Below, piece after piece: positions 37,937 to 47,089 of a DNA stretch of 64,000 nucleotides (its first letter is position 1; each line of letters begins with the position of its first letter). The notes under the pieces are model-generated. The model did no database searches and was not told the DNA's origin. It saw only the letters and a program-made list of their open reading frames with translations. The stretch comes from Bacteroidales bacterium (lineage in GTDB: Bacteria; Bacteroidota; Bacteroidia; Bacteroidales; JAADJA01). The stretch is taken from positions 88,410-152,409 of the forward strand of contig JAGVPB010000040.1 in NCBI GenBank assembly GCA_020052415.1, written 5' to 3'. The position numbers and the translations under genes were made by a program.

Positions 37937-40534
37937 CTATTCGATTAATAATTTCCTTCTCACTTTCCATTCTTTTGTAATCACCTCGATGGTGTACATT
38001 CCCGGCTTCAATCCCGAAACTTCCACTGTATTATTCACCGTCTTTGCGGTGAGAACCTTTTGCCCGAGGTGGTTGTAGATAATGGCTTCCTTTACAGGTT
38101 CGCTCTGCGGAGTGGTGATGGTGATGAAGGAGGTGGCGGGGTTGGGAGAAAAGTTGATTTCTTCTCCAACACTGAATTCATCGGCTCCGGTAAGGCACCC
38201 TTCCTGAACCTGAGGTAAATAATAGCATCCCGTGTCGTTAAGACCGATTAAGAGGATTCCAGCCGGATTGGCAATATATTCGCAAATACTCTGAACATCG
38301 CATTCGGATAAGGATAGATTTGACCATATTCTCAGGTTATTAATGGAACCTGCATCGAGATTATCCAGCCCTGAAAGGCTTGTGAGTGAATGATTGTAAG
38401 ATATGTTTATATTCCCGTCGATAGCCTGAAGTGAAGATAAATTTGCCAGGCTTGTCAATGCCGGATTTCCACTCTCTGTATCAAAGTAATCACCAATTTC
38501 GAGGTTTCCTCCGATGGTTTGAACCGCATCCAGCCCGTTTAAAGTAGTGAGAGCGCTATTTCCCCTTATTTCAAGGGATCCGCCGATAGAGACCAAGGAG
38601 CTAAGCCCCATTAAATCATACAACATTTCATTACTGGTGATTTTTATATCCGATCCTATGGAAGTCAAATTTTCCAGTCCGGTAAATTGGTAAATGGCAG
38701 CATTATCATATATTGATAAGTCTTCCCCGATCGTGGTTAAATTGTTGAGACCTGTGAAATTTACAATTGATGTAGTGTAATTCAGCGAAAGGCTACCTCC
38801 GATCATGGTCAGCGCTTCCAGTCCGGTAAAGTCGGTAAACAAGTTATTACCATTAATGGTGAGATTGCCGCCGAAAGAGGTTATATGGTGTAATCCCGAG
38901 AGGTCTGTTAATGACGGATTGTCCGAAATTTCAATGTTGCCCGTAATTGTTGTAATTCCATCAAGAGCGTGAATATCCAACAGCCCATTTTCATCAGATA
39001 TATGTAAGGATCCGATTTGAGTGAGATTATTTAATCCGGTCAAATCAGCAAGCAACCCGTTATGGGAGATGAATACCCCTCCAGGTACAGAGGTTATATT
39101 GTTTAATTCTATAAGACTTGTAAGTGAATTATTAAAATTAAAACCCAAACTATTTACGGAAGTCAAATTATTCAATCCTGATAGACTGGTAAGAGAACTA
39201 TTATTATAAAAACTCAAACTATTTACGGAAGTTAAATTATTCAATCCTGTTAGACTAGTAAGAGAACTATTATTGGTAACAGCCAAAATACCATTTATTA
39301 CAGTCAAACCTTCAAGTCCTGTCAGATTGTTAAGGCTGTTGTTTGAATTAATATAAAAATCTCCGCCAAGTGTGGTTAACCCTGAAAACCCTGTTAAATC
39401 AGAAAGTAAAGGATTGCCATTGATTTCAATATCTTCTCCAACCGATGACAATGCACTCAAATTGTTAAGTTGGATCAGAAAATTGTTTGATAGAATTTCT
39501 AGTGAGCCGTCAATGTTTGTCAGACTATCCAGTCCGCTCAAATCCGTGAGCGAAGGATTCCCTGCAATACGTATTAAATCACCTCCCGAAGTCAGATATG
39601 GAAATGATCCTAATTCTGACAACGAAAGATTATCCTCGATAATCAGCCCGCCATTAGCATGGGTCAGATTTTCCAGCGCTGTGATGTCTGCAAGCAAATC
39701 ATTACCCTCGATGCGTATGACTCCCCCTGCCGAATCCAAATTATGAAGACCATATAGGTTTGTTAATGCATCGTTGTTATAGAAACCAATTCCGCCCTCA
39801 ATATTGCTGATTGAGGCAAGCGCCGAAACATCAGCCAATAGTGGATTTTCACTGATGTATAAACCACTGTACGGACCAATGGAACTAATGCTTTCAAGTC
39901 CGGATAAACTGGTTAATGCAGTATTTCCCGTGATCATGAAATCTCCGTTCAGCGTGGTGAAATTATCCAATCCATTGAGGCTGATTAGTGCAATATTTTC
40001 ATTTACAATAAATTCCAGACCAACGTAAGTCAGGCTCCCAAGCCCTGTGAAATCGGTCAATTGGGGATTTCCGTTACCGTTAAAAACATTACCAATCTTA
40101 ACCGTTCCATAAACAGAAGACAGGTTATCCAATCCTGATAGACTGGATAGAAAATAGTTTGCCAACAAATATAAACCTCCGGTAGAAACTACACCTTCAA
40201 GCCCGGAAAGATTTGCAAGAGAGGAATTATAAATAAGAAGGGCACCCGCTACTGAAGTTAATCCTTCCAATCCCGTTAAACTTGTTAGTGTAATATCATG
40301 TATATAAAGGTCACCCCCCAGGGAAGTCAAAACGGTTAAACCTGCCAGATTTGTTATCTCGGAACCAGTGATTTCTACATCCCCCTCTATCTCCGTACAC
40401 CCCGGATAATTTGCCTGGAAATTATCAATCTGTTCCTGGGTCGTAAATGTAATCCCTTCGGGCAGGCAGCCCTGTGAGAAAACAGCAACGTGGCTGATGG
40501 ACAGCATTGCGAGTAAAAGAATTAGATTTCTCAT
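37937..40534 (-). CDS. Large leucine-rich-repeat-like surface protein with T9SS sorting domain
   Basis: 865 residues. A signal peptide (about 1-20) is followed by about 30 degenerate units of 22-25 residues built on L-T-S-L-S-G-L-D-N-L-T-S-V-G-G-D-L-x-I-x-x-N, from roughly residue 55 to 760. The pattern resembles the receptor L-domain/LRR-like solenoids of Bacteroidota surface proteins. The C-terminal ~80 residues (FSPNPATSFITI, GMYTIEV, KVRRKLLIE) are a T9SS type A sorting domain. Likely an adhesin or ligand-binding surface protein. A terminator follows and a -7 box precedes. Confidence 0.85.
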   Translation of the reverse strand: MRNLILLLAMLSISHVAVFSQGCLPEGITFTTQEQIDNFQANYPGCTEIEGDVEITGSEITNLAGLTVLTSLGGDLYIHDITLTSLTGLEGLTSVAGALLIYNSSLANLSGLEGVVSTGGLYLLANYFLSSLSGLDNLSSVYGTVKIGNVFNGNGNPQLTDFTGLGSLTYVGLEFIVNENIALISLNGLDNFTTLNGDFMITGNTALTSLSGLESISSIGPYSGLYISENPLLADVSALASISNIEGGIGFYNNDALTNLYGLHNLDSAGGVIRIEGNDLLADITALENLTHANGGLIIEDNLSLSELGSFPYLTSGGDLIRIAGNPSLTDLSGLDSLTNIDGSLEILSNNFLIQLNNLSALSSVGEDIEINGNPLLSDLTGFSGLTTLGGDFYINSNNSLNNLTGLEGLTVINGILAVTNNSSLTSLTGLNNLTSVNSLSFYNNSSLTSLSGLNNLTSVNSLGFNFNNSLTSLIELNNITSVPGGVFISHNGLLADLTGLNNLTQIGSLHISDENGLLDIHALDGITTITGNIEISDNPSLTDLSGLHHITSFGGNLTINGNNLFTDFTGLEALTMIGGSLSLNYTTSIVNFTGLNNLTTIGEDLSIYDNAAIYQFTGLENLTSIGSDIKITSNEMLYDLMGLSSLVSIGGSLEIRGNSALTTLNGLDAVQTIGGNLEIGDYFDTESGNPALTSLANLSSLQAIDGNINISYNHSLTSLSGLDNLDAGSINNLRIWSNLSLSECDVQSICEYIANPAGILLIGLNDTGCYYLPQVQEGCLTGADEFSVGEEINFSPNPATSFITITTPQSEPVKEAIIYNHLGQKVLTAKTVNNTVEVSGLKPGMYTIEVITKEWKVRRKLLIE

Positions 40535-40595
40535 AGAAGATCGTTATTGATGGGTTTGTTCATCTTGTTTTCATTTGGAATTTTCCTGGACAGCA

Positions 40596-40603
40596 CAAAT
40601 ATA
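40596..40603 (-). promoter_or_regulatory. Candidate -7 box for the leucine-repeat T9SS gene
   Basis: TATATTTG on the minus strand matches TAnnTTTG. A TTTG lies 22 bp further upstream, slightly too far for the ideal 19. The ATG is 62 bp downstream. Confidence 0.42.
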
Positions 40604-40687
40604 CAAAAGTGTTTTGAATGAATTTCAAAATACATAGATGATCAATTATAATTTTTAATATCTTTCGCCGCTTTTTAATAATTCGTC

Positions 40688-40942
40688 ATGGAAAGATTTA
40701 TTTGTCCGAATATGGATACTTGTGCACTCGTGAATAAACCGGGTTTTACAGGCAATGAAGCATTGAAGAAAAAATACATGAAGGATTATTGCCATGCCAG
40801 TGAATCGAGGAGAAACAGATGCAAACGGCTGATCATGAAAAACACCTATCATTTTTGTCCTGATTTTGTTTTGCCCGATACTGCCTTAACTCCTGATGAA
40901 ATAATTACTAAATTTGATGATGAAAATTTTAATAATAATTAA
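40688..40942 (+). CDS. Small cysteine-rich protein, likely metal-binding, function unknown
   Basis: 84 residues with five cysteines at about 6, 12, 35, 45 and 57. The spacing CPNMDTC, YCHASESRRNRCKR and FCPDF resembles a small Cys motif (C-P-x4-C ... Y-C-x8-C-x-R) seen in many short bacterial proteins and regulator tails, probably binding metal or a cluster. It starts the dsrC cluster and ends 11 bp before dsrC, so a role with DsrC is inferred. No enzyme is recognised. Confidence 0.6.
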   Translation: MERFICPNMDTCALVNKPGFTGNEALKKKYMKDYCHASESRRNRCKRLIMKNTYHFCPDFVLPDTALTPDEIITKFDDENFNNN

Positions 40943-40953
40943 TATCTGATTTT

Positions 40954-41271
40954 ATGCCAACGATTGAAATTGATAACAGAACCCTTGAAGTAGATGGTGA
41001 TGGGTTTTTATCAAATCCTGATATATGGGATAAAGAAGTTGCCCGTTTGATTGCAAAATACGACGGAATTGAAAACATGAATGATAAACACTGGGCAGTG
41101 GTCAATATCATACGCAGGAATTTCGAAGAAAAAGGAATGGCTCCTATGATCAGGACGATTTGCCAGGAAACGGGACTGAGGCTGCGTGAAATATATGAAT
41201 TGTTTCCGTTAGGGCCCGCCCGTGGCGCCTGTCGTATAGCAGGGCTACCCAAACCTGACGGCTGTGTTTGA
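40954..41271 (+). CDS. dsrC: DsrC-family sulfur carrier with both redox cysteines
   Basis: 105 residues. The C-terminus GACRIAGLPKPDGCV carries Cys93-X10-Cys104, the CysB/CysA pair of true DsrC. TusE keeps only the penultimate cysteine, so this is not TusE. Other DsrC signatures: DKHWAVVNIIRRNF near 50 and YELFPLGPARG near 80. Known DsrC carries sulfite-derived sulfur as a trisulfide between the two cysteines and is reduced by DsrMKJOP. Here it is followed by DsrM- and DsrK-like genes but no dsrAB is visible, so the sulfur source is unknown. Confidence 0.92.
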   Translation: MPTIEIDNRTLEVDGDGFLSNPDIWDKEVARLIAKYDGIENMNDKHWAVVNIIRRNFEEKGMAPMIRTICQETGLRLREIYELFPLGPARGACRIAGLPKPDGCV

Positions 41272-41284
41272 TCTTTACTCCGAT

Positions 41285-41911
41285 ATGAATCCGTATTTGT
41301 GGTTTGCAACCTCAGCGCTGGTTATCTGCCTTGCAAGTTGTTTCTATCATTTCTTCAGATTACTTGAATTCGGTAAGCCACAGGATTATTCCAAACCATT
41401 GGGTGAAATCACCCCCGCGGTGAAGTATTCCTTCACGAGAGCAATGGATCCCAGGAAAAAGGAATCGGCATTCCTTCATCTGCCAACTTATACTGCGGGA
41501 ATAATCTACCATCTGGGTACTTTTTTAAGTATAGCCTTATTCACAATGTTCTGGTTAAAATATGTACCTTCCGGGTGGTTTAAATTAATTATCATCGGAT
41601 TTCTATTCCTATCTTCAATTTGCGGGCTTTCTATTCTGGTAAAAAGGATTATCAAAAAGAATCTCAGAACTTTATCTAATCCGGATGATTATATTTCAAA
41701 CTTTCTGGTTACTGCTTTTCATTTTATTACAGCATTAACTCTGGTCAATAATAAGCTTTTTCCGGTTTATTTTATTGCTGCCGGCGTTTTACTTCTATAC
41801 CTACCCATCGGTAAACTGAAGCATACTGTTTATTTTTTTGCTGCCCGCTACCAGCTTGGAGTTTTCTATGGACGACGCGGTGTCTGGCCCCCAAAACAGG
41901 AAGGATTTTAG
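41285..41911 (+). CDS. DsrM/NarI-like cytochrome b membrane subunit
   Basis: 208 residues from the ATG at 41285; a GTG at 41264 overlapping dsrC is possible. Five hydrophobic helices. Histidines positioned to bind two b-haems: FYHFF (helix 1), LHLP and YHLG (helix 2), AFHF (helix 4) and KLKH (helix 5). The ending GKLKHTVYFF...YGRRGVWPP matches NarI/HdrE/DsrM-type gamma subunits. Such subunits pass electrons from menaquinol to or from a cytoplasmic iron-sulfur partner, here the next gene, which starts directly after this stop. Shorter than typical DsrM (~330), so more NarI-sized. Confidence 0.8.
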   Translation: MNPYLWFATSALVICLASCFYHFFRLLEFGKPQDYSKPLGEITPAVKYSFTRAMDPRKKESAFLHLPTYTAGIIYHLGTFLSIALFTMFWLKYVPSGWFKLIIIGFLFLSSICGLSILVKRIIKKNLRTLSNPDDYISNFLVTAFHFITALTLVNNKLFPVYFIAAGVLLLYLPIGKLKHTVYFFAARYQLGVFYGRRGVWPPKQEGF

Positions 41912-43246
41912 ATGGAAAAGCTCACGAAAGAAAAAATAAAACAAGGGCTCGAAGTTCTTGATGCAGGGATGGACGGTAAACTCTTTACTCACCTGAACAG
42001 TTGTGTGCATTGCGGACTCTGTGCTGAAAGCTGTATTTATTACCTTGCCTTTCCGGAGGGCAAATTTATTCCTGCAACCAAAGTTGATCTGATATCTTCG
42101 ATTTACAGGCGCTATATAACATTCACAGGGAAAGTAGTCCCTGGACTTGTGGGTGCAAGAAAATTGAATGACGAGACAATCGTAGAGATAACAGATTTAT
42201 TTTTCGGGGCATGTACTATGTGCGGCCGGTGTGTTCCTCATTGTTCCATTGGTGTTGATATCAGCTATCTTGTAAGAAAAGGGCGCCAAATGCTGGCCAA
42301 AATGGGTTATGTACCGGAAAGTTTGCAAAGCACCATAAATACAGCCCTCAAAACCGGAAATAACATGGGTATCACCGAACAGGAGTTTATAGAAACGCTC
42401 AAGTGGCTCGAAGATGATCTGCGTTTTGAGGTGAATGATGACACTGCCTGTATTCCGCTGAACGAAAAGGGAAGGAATATAATTTATACTCTGAACCCGC
42501 GGGAGCCAAAATTTTTTCCTTTGTCTATTTCTGCTATGGCCAAAATCTTTCACGTGGCAGGTGAGAGCTGGACACTTTCCACGCAGATGTATGATGCTAC
42601 AAATTATGCCTATTACTCCGGCAATCATGATGAAGCCGGAATCATTACCCAATACCTGTTCGATGAAATTCAAAATCTCGAAGCAAAAACATGTGTCCTT
42701 GCTGAATGTGGTCATGGTTCAAGGGCTTTTCGGTGGGAAGGCCCCAATTACCTCAAAAAGGAATATCCATTTGAAGTTATTACTTCAGTGGAGATTTTAG
42801 CTAATTATATCCGTGAAGGAAGAATTAAAGTTGATCCTGAAAAAATAACGGAATGCGTAACATTGCATGATCCCTGCAACCTTGCCAGGACAGGAGGTAT
42901 CTGGAAGGAACAGAGGTATATTCTCAGAAGGAGTGTTAAAAATTTCGTAGAAATGGCACCTAACGGTATAGATAATTTATGTTGCGGTGGTGGCGGCGGA
43001 CAACTGGCAATGAGCGAATATAATGAACGGAGGATGAAAACAGGTGAATTAAAAGCGGAACAAATCCGGAAAACCGGAGCCAAAATTGTCGTAACGCCCT
43101 GCCATAACTGTGTTGACCAGCTCACTCAACTAAATATTACATTCAAACTTGGAGTTCAGATTAAAACTATTGCTGAAATTGTAGCCGACTCAATCGTTCC
43201 GCAAGATCAAAAAGTGATCAGTAAAAATGAGTCCGTTGAAGTTTAA
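41912..43246 (+). CDS. DsrK/HdrD-like iron-sulfur protein (CCG domains)
   Basis: 444 residues. Two N-terminal [4Fe-4S] motifs: CVHCGLCAESC (about 31) and CTMCGRCVPHC (about 103). Two CCG-type cysteine-rich regions follow: ECGHGSRAF with DPCNLARTGG (about 319), and the hallmark LCCGGGGG (about 351) with PCHNCVDQ (about 395). This is the layout of HdrD and DsrK, where the CCG cluster cleaves disulfides or the DsrC trisulfide. It starts at the base after the membrane-subunit stop codon, so the two form a membrane redox pair, with DsrC the likely thiol partner. Confidence 0.88.
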   Translation: MEKLTKEKIKQGLEVLDAGMDGKLFTHLNSCVHCGLCAESCIYYLAFPEGKFIPATKVDLISSIYRRYITFTGKVVPGLVGARKLNDETIVEITDLFFGACTMCGRCVPHCSIGVDISYLVRKGRQMLAKMGYVPESLQSTINTALKTGNNMGITEQEFIETLKWLEDDLRFEVNDDTACIPLNEKGRNIIYTLNPREPKFFPLSISAMAKIFHVAGESWTLSTQMYDATNYAYYSGNHDEAGIITQYLFDEIQNLEAKTCVLAECGHGSRAFRWEGPNYLKKEYPFEVITSVEILANYIREGRIKVDPEKITECVTLHDPCNLARTGGIWKEQRYILRRSVKNFVEMAPNGIDNLCCGGGGGQLAMSEYNERRMKTGELKAEQIRKTGAKIVVTPCHNCVDQLTQLNITFKLGVQIKTIAEIVADSIVPQDQKVISKNESVEV

Positions 43247-43309
43247 ACTCCTCTGGTCTCAAATAATATTTACCGTAGAATTGTTTAATGTTAGTAAAGT
43301 TTAATAATA

Positions 43310-44470
43310 ATGAGTGAATTGATTTATCTGGATAACTCTGCAACTGCATTTCCCAAGCCGGAAGAAGTTTACCGGTTTATGGACACGTTTTACCGTAAGC
43401 ACGGCGTAAATCCGGGACGGTCAGGTTTTGATGCCGCCATCGAAACCGAAGAAGTAGTATTTGGAACACGCAAATTGTTGACCGGGTTGTTTAATGGCGA
43501 TGATCCGAACCGGCTGACTTTCAGCTACAATGCAAGCGATTCACTCAATATGATACTGCAGGGACTTGCAGTAAAAGGGGATCATGTGATCACCACATTT
43601 CTCGAACACAATTCCGTTCTCCGTCCCCTTCATCATTTGCAAATGGATGGAGTCATCGAAGTAACCCATGTAATGTTTGATAAAAAAGGTTATATAGATC
43701 CCGAGGATATCAGAAAAGCGATAAAGAATAACACAAAAATGGTTGTCATCAACCATTGTTCAAATGTCATAGGCACGATTCAACCACTTGCTGAAATAGG
43801 TAAAATCTGTAAAGAGAATGGTGTTTATTTTATCATTGATGCCAGCCAAAGCGCCGGTGCTGTTCCTATTGATATGAAGGCGATGGGAATTGATGTGGTT
43901 TGCTTTACAGGCCATAAATGCCTGATGGGACCAACCGGTATCGGAGGTTCTTATGTAATGGAAAATGTGCCTGTCCGCTATACCCGTTTTGGTGGGACCG
44001 GTGTCCGTTCGGCATCGAAAACCCATCTTGAAGAATTTCCTTACCGTCTCGAATGCGGAACCCTCAACATTATTGGCATAGCCGGTTTAAATGCAGGGGT
44101 GACCTGGGTTAATGAACAGGGAATTGAAGCGCTGCATAAAAAGGAAATGTTGCTTTGGGATAAGCTTAAGAACGGTTTAAAGAGCATAGAAAACGTAATT
44201 ATTTACTGTGCTAACGGCTCTGAGAACCAAAATCCGGTGTTAAGTTTTAACATCAAAGGATTTGAAGCCGGAGACGTGGGGACGATGCTTGATGTGGATT
44301 ATAACATTGCCTGCCGGACAGGATTGCAATGCGCTCCAAAGGTACATGAAGGAATTGGAACATTCGATATTCATGGGACTGTTCGATTGAGCATTGGACC
44401 GTTTAACACGGAGGAACATATTGACAGAGCTATTGTAGCAGTAAGAGAAATTGCTGGAATCAGGAGATAG
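43310..44470 (+). CDS. Cysteine-desulfurase-like class V aminotransferase
   Basis: 386 residues, PLP enzyme of the SufS/CsdB-type family. Opening YLDNSATAFPKPEEV, PLP lysine in TGHKCLMGPTG (about 205), and DASQSAGAVPID are typical. The catalytic-loop region has cysteines in ACRTGLQCAP (about 335-345). Such enzymes take sulfur from cysteine as a persulfide. It lies 63 bp after the DsrK-like gene. Adjacent position suggests it could load DsrC, but this is inference. Confidence 0.85.
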   Translation: MSELIYLDNSATAFPKPEEVYRFMDTFYRKHGVNPGRSGFDAAIETEEVVFGTRKLLTGLFNGDDPNRLTFSYNASDSLNMILQGLAVKGDHVITTFLEHNSVLRPLHHLQMDGVIEVTHVMFDKKGYIDPEDIRKAIKNNTKMVVINHCSNVIGTIQPLAEIGKICKENGVYFIIDASQSAGAVPIDMKAMGIDVVCFTGHKCLMGPTGIGGSYVMENVPVRYTRFGGTGVRSASKTHLEEFPYRLECGTLNIIGIAGLNAGVTWVNEQGIEALHKKEMLLWDKLKNGLKSIENVIIYCANGSENQNPVLSFNIKGFEAGDVGTMLDVDYNIACRTGLQCAPKVHEGIGTFDIHGTVRLSIGPFNTEEHIDRAIVAVREIAGIRR

Positions 44471-44481
44471 GATTGAAGTTT

Positions 44482-44556
44482 TGAGTTCTGAGTTCCGGGT
44501 TCCGGGTTCCGCGTTCTGAGTTCCGCGTACTGAGTTCCAAGTTCCAGGTTCCGCAA
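44482..44556. repeat. Degenerate GAGTTCCGGGTTCC repeat
   Basis: A 75-bp tract of GTTCCG/GTTCTGA variants with a 7-bp period, in the 136-bp convergent gap after the desulfurase-like gene. No stem-loop with U-tract was seen. Confidence 0.75.
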
Positions 44557-44606
44557 GCAGTGAGAGTAGTTCTGTGTTTTGTATGAATGCCTATAAAAAA
44601 CACAAA

Positions 44607-46631
44607 TTATCCATTTCCAATAAGTTCAATAGCTTGTTTTACCGTCTCGACCGGTAGCCGGCATTCACGACCAATACAGACATAAATAAATGATTTATTT
44701 TCAACAAATTTGTTTTTCAAAATTGGAATATCCGATAAAGTTTTACTTCCTGCTTTTAAAACACCCGGCAAATACTCTTTATTAAACTGTTCTGCATTTT
44801 TGAGGGAGCCTGGCCCTGTAAAGACTACAGTATGAAAAGGATAAACCTGATTCAATAACAATATCGCCCAGTTTGAAAAGGATGATGGATACAATAATAA
44901 ATTCTCTTTCATTTTTCTCACCATCTGTTCCGATTTATTTCGAAAATCTTCTTCATCAAATAACAATCCCAGCTTAACCAGTGAAGCTGCAATTGAAGAA
45001 TTTGACGATGGAATTACATTATCAATCAATTCAATTTTCCGGGCAAATAATTGCTTATCTTTATCCGAATTAAAGAAAAACATTCCGGAATCAGGGTCAA
45101 AAAAGTGCATAATTGTGTAGTCCATTAATGATTTTGCTTCGAAAAGCCACTTCTCATCAAAAGTAGATTGATAGATTGTGATCAGTCCTTCGATCAGAAA
45201 AGCGTAGTCCTCAAGGAAGCCATGTATTTTTGGATTGCCTTCATTGTAGGAATGAAATAATCCGCCATCTGCGCTTTTCATTGCGTTGATGAGAAACGAA
45301 GCATTCAGTTCAGCAACTTTCAAATACGTTCGTTCAGAGGTCGCAGAGTAAGCATCAACATAAGCTTTAAGCATAAGGGCATTCCATGAAGTCAGGATTT
45401 TATCATCCAGTCCGGGACGGATCCTTTCAGACCTTTTGCCAAGCAAATTACTTTTGCAATCAGAAATGATTTTCTCTATTTCATCCAGCGACTTGCCATA
45501 TTTTGCAGCTAAATCAGAATAGGCCATTGCTTTTATCAGCACATTTTTACCTTCTTCCCAGGATGCCTGCCTGCTTATTCCAAAATAGTCCTTTACAATT
45601 TCAGCCGCTGAACCTGCAACTGATTCGATTTCTTCTTTCTTCCAGACATAGAATTTGCCCTCCTCGCCTTCGGTGTCGGCATCCAGCGATGAATAAAAAC
45701 CTCCTTCAGGATTGGTCAGCTCACGCTTTACAAAATCGAGTGATTCCGTAATCACCTGTTTATAAAAATCCTTTTTGGTCAGCTGATATGCCTCAGCATA
45801 AAGTGAAACAAGCTGAGCATTATCATACAGCATTTTCTCAAAATGGGGAATATGCCATCTTGCATCCACCGAATAGCGTGCAAAACCCCCGCCTATCTGA
45901 TCATAAATTCCTCCGGATGCCATTTTGTGTAAAGTCAGTTCAACATGTTGCAGTATCTCTGGCTTATTAGTCCTTGAATAATACCTCAGTAAAAACAGGT
46001 AATTGTTTGGCATTGGAAACTTCGGTGCACCCTGTGTTCCACCATTTTGAAAATCAAAACGAGTTGAAAATAGTTCAACCATTTTATCCGGAAATTCCAT
46101 GTTCAGTGAAGGCGAGAGCGAGGGTTGGAAAATTTCGTTCGTAAGGATTCCTTTTGCAATTTCAGATGCCTGCTCTTCCAGTTTATCCCTTTGCGTTTCA
46201 AATATCTGAGTAATTTGCTCAAGCAAATTGATCCACTTTTCTTTTGGGAAAAAGGTTCCGCCCCAGAAGGGTCTTCCATCGGGTAATGCAAAGCAGTTCA
46301 GCGGCCAGCCACCTCTTCCGCCCATAAGATGAATGGCATCCATATAAACCTGATCCACATCGGGGCGTTCTTCGCGGTCAACTTTAATACAAATGAAATT
46401 ATCATTCATCAGATTGGCCACTTCTTCATCTTCAAAGGATTCATGTTCCATCACATGGCACCAGTGACAGGCAGAATATCCGATAGAAACAATGATCGGC
46501 TTGTTTTCTTCTTTAGCTTTTTTAAGAGTCTGATCATTCCATGCATGCCAATTGACAGGATTGTGGGCGTGTTGCAAAAGGTATGGGCTGGTTTCGCTGA
46601 TCAGCTGGTTAGTATGTTCTTTGTTTCTCAT
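44607..46631 (-). CDS. YyaL/SPATA20-like protein with thioredoxin-fold N-terminus
   Basis: About 674 residues from the ATG near 46631; a TTG five codons upstream is the only longer choice. The N-terminal thioredoxin-like domain (DUF255) contains the motif [11 protein letters not shown] at about 50, then [13 protein letters not shown] and [12 protein letters not shown], all highly conserved. The rest is an (alpha/alpha)6-barrel like glycoside-hydrolase/N-acylglucosamine epimerase folds. Physiological role unknown; the CxxC suggests redox activity. Convergent with the dsrC cluster. Confidence 0.9.
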   Translation of the reverse strand: MRNKEHTNQLISETSPYLLQHAHNPVNWHAWNDQTLKKAKEENKPIIVSIGYSACHWCHVMEHESFEDEEVANLMNDNFICIKVDREERPDVDQVYMDAIHLMGGRGGWPLNCFALPDGRPFWGGTFFPKEKWINLLEQITQIFETQRDKLEEQASEIAKGILTNEIFQPSLSPSLNMEFPDKMVELFSTRFDFQNGGTQGAPKFPMPNNYLFLLRYYSRTNKPEILQHVELTLHKMASGGIYDQIGGGFARYSVDARWHIPHFEKMLYDNAQLVSLYAEAYQLTKKDFYKQVITESLDFVKRELTNPEGGFYSSLDADTEGEEGKFYVWKKEEIESVAGSAAEIVKDYFGISRQASWEEGKNVLIKAMAYSDLAAKYGKSLDEIEKIISDCKSNLLGKRSERIRPGLDDKILTSWNALMLKAYVDAYSATSERTYLKVAELNASFLINAMKSADGGLFHSYNEGNPKIHGFLEDYAFLIEGLITIYQSTFDEKWLFEAKSLMDYTIMHFFDPDSGMFFFNSDKDKQLFARKIELIDNVIPSSNSSIAASLVKLGLLFDEEDFRNKSEQMVRKMKENLLLYPSSFSNWAILLLNQVYPFHTVVFTGPGSLKNAEQFNKEYLPGVLKAGSKTLSDIPILKNKFVENKSFIYVCIGRECRLPVETVKQAIELIGNG

Positions 46632-46836
46632 CCTGCTACAAAACAAGTGTATTTAATAAAAGTTCAGCTAACTGTAAGGCAGGTAATTGTAATTATTTGG
46701 ATTATTAACTGCTGATAATTCATAAAAAGTACAGTTTTATTTTTCAGGTTAAAACCCACAAGGCATTATACTTAAAATGTGTGAATAATGTAACATTTTT
46801 ATAAAATTATGTAACGACCGAAAGAATTGACCGGAC

Positions 46837-46844
46837 TAAGTTTG
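46837..46844 (+). promoter_or_regulatory. Candidate -7 box for small peptide and multihaem cytochrome
   Basis: TAAGTTTG matches TAnnTTTG and predicts transcription from about 46851, 16 bp before the 39-codon ORF. No exact TTTG -33. Confidence 0.42.
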
Positions 46845-46866
46845 AAAATATTTTAAACTCATTTTT

Positions 46867-46986
46867 ATGCCACTATTCACCAGTTCAATTGTATTGATTG
46901 TTGGCATTGGTTTTATCGTGTTTATCAATGACCTGATGATTATAAGTGTGAATAAATACAGGCCAGATTCGCACATTAAGGGATGA
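46867..46986 (+). CDS. Small single-pass membrane peptide (39 aa)
   Basis: Read directly from the sequence: ATG at 46867, stop at 46984-46986. The peptide begins MPLFTSSIVLIVGIGF, a hydrophobic helix of ~20 residues, and ends with a polar KYRPDSHIKG. It sits just after a TAnnTTTG box and 103 bp before the multihaem cytochrome gene. It may be a chance ORF; the promoter position and membrane-helix composition support it moderately. Confidence 0.45.
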   Translation: MPLFTSSIVLIVGIGFIVFINDLMIISVNKYRPDSHIKG

Positions 46987-47089
46987 GTCATGATGTAGAA
47001 AGGATGCAATTAAGCAAATTTTTAAATTGAACTTTATTGGTAGATCGCTGTATTTATTATTCTAAAATATACTATAATTTACATTTATT

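Noticed and set aside
37937..40534. DNA tandem repeats as a CRISPR or satellite
   Set aside because: The repetition follows codon periodicity and one long open frame; it is a protein solenoid.
40954..41271. TusE (tRNA 2-thiolation)
   Set aside because: Both C-terminal cysteines are present, no tusBCD nearby, and DsrMK-like genes follow.
44371..44556. 61-codon minus-strand ORF
   Set aside because: It merely translates the GAGTTCCGGG repeat.
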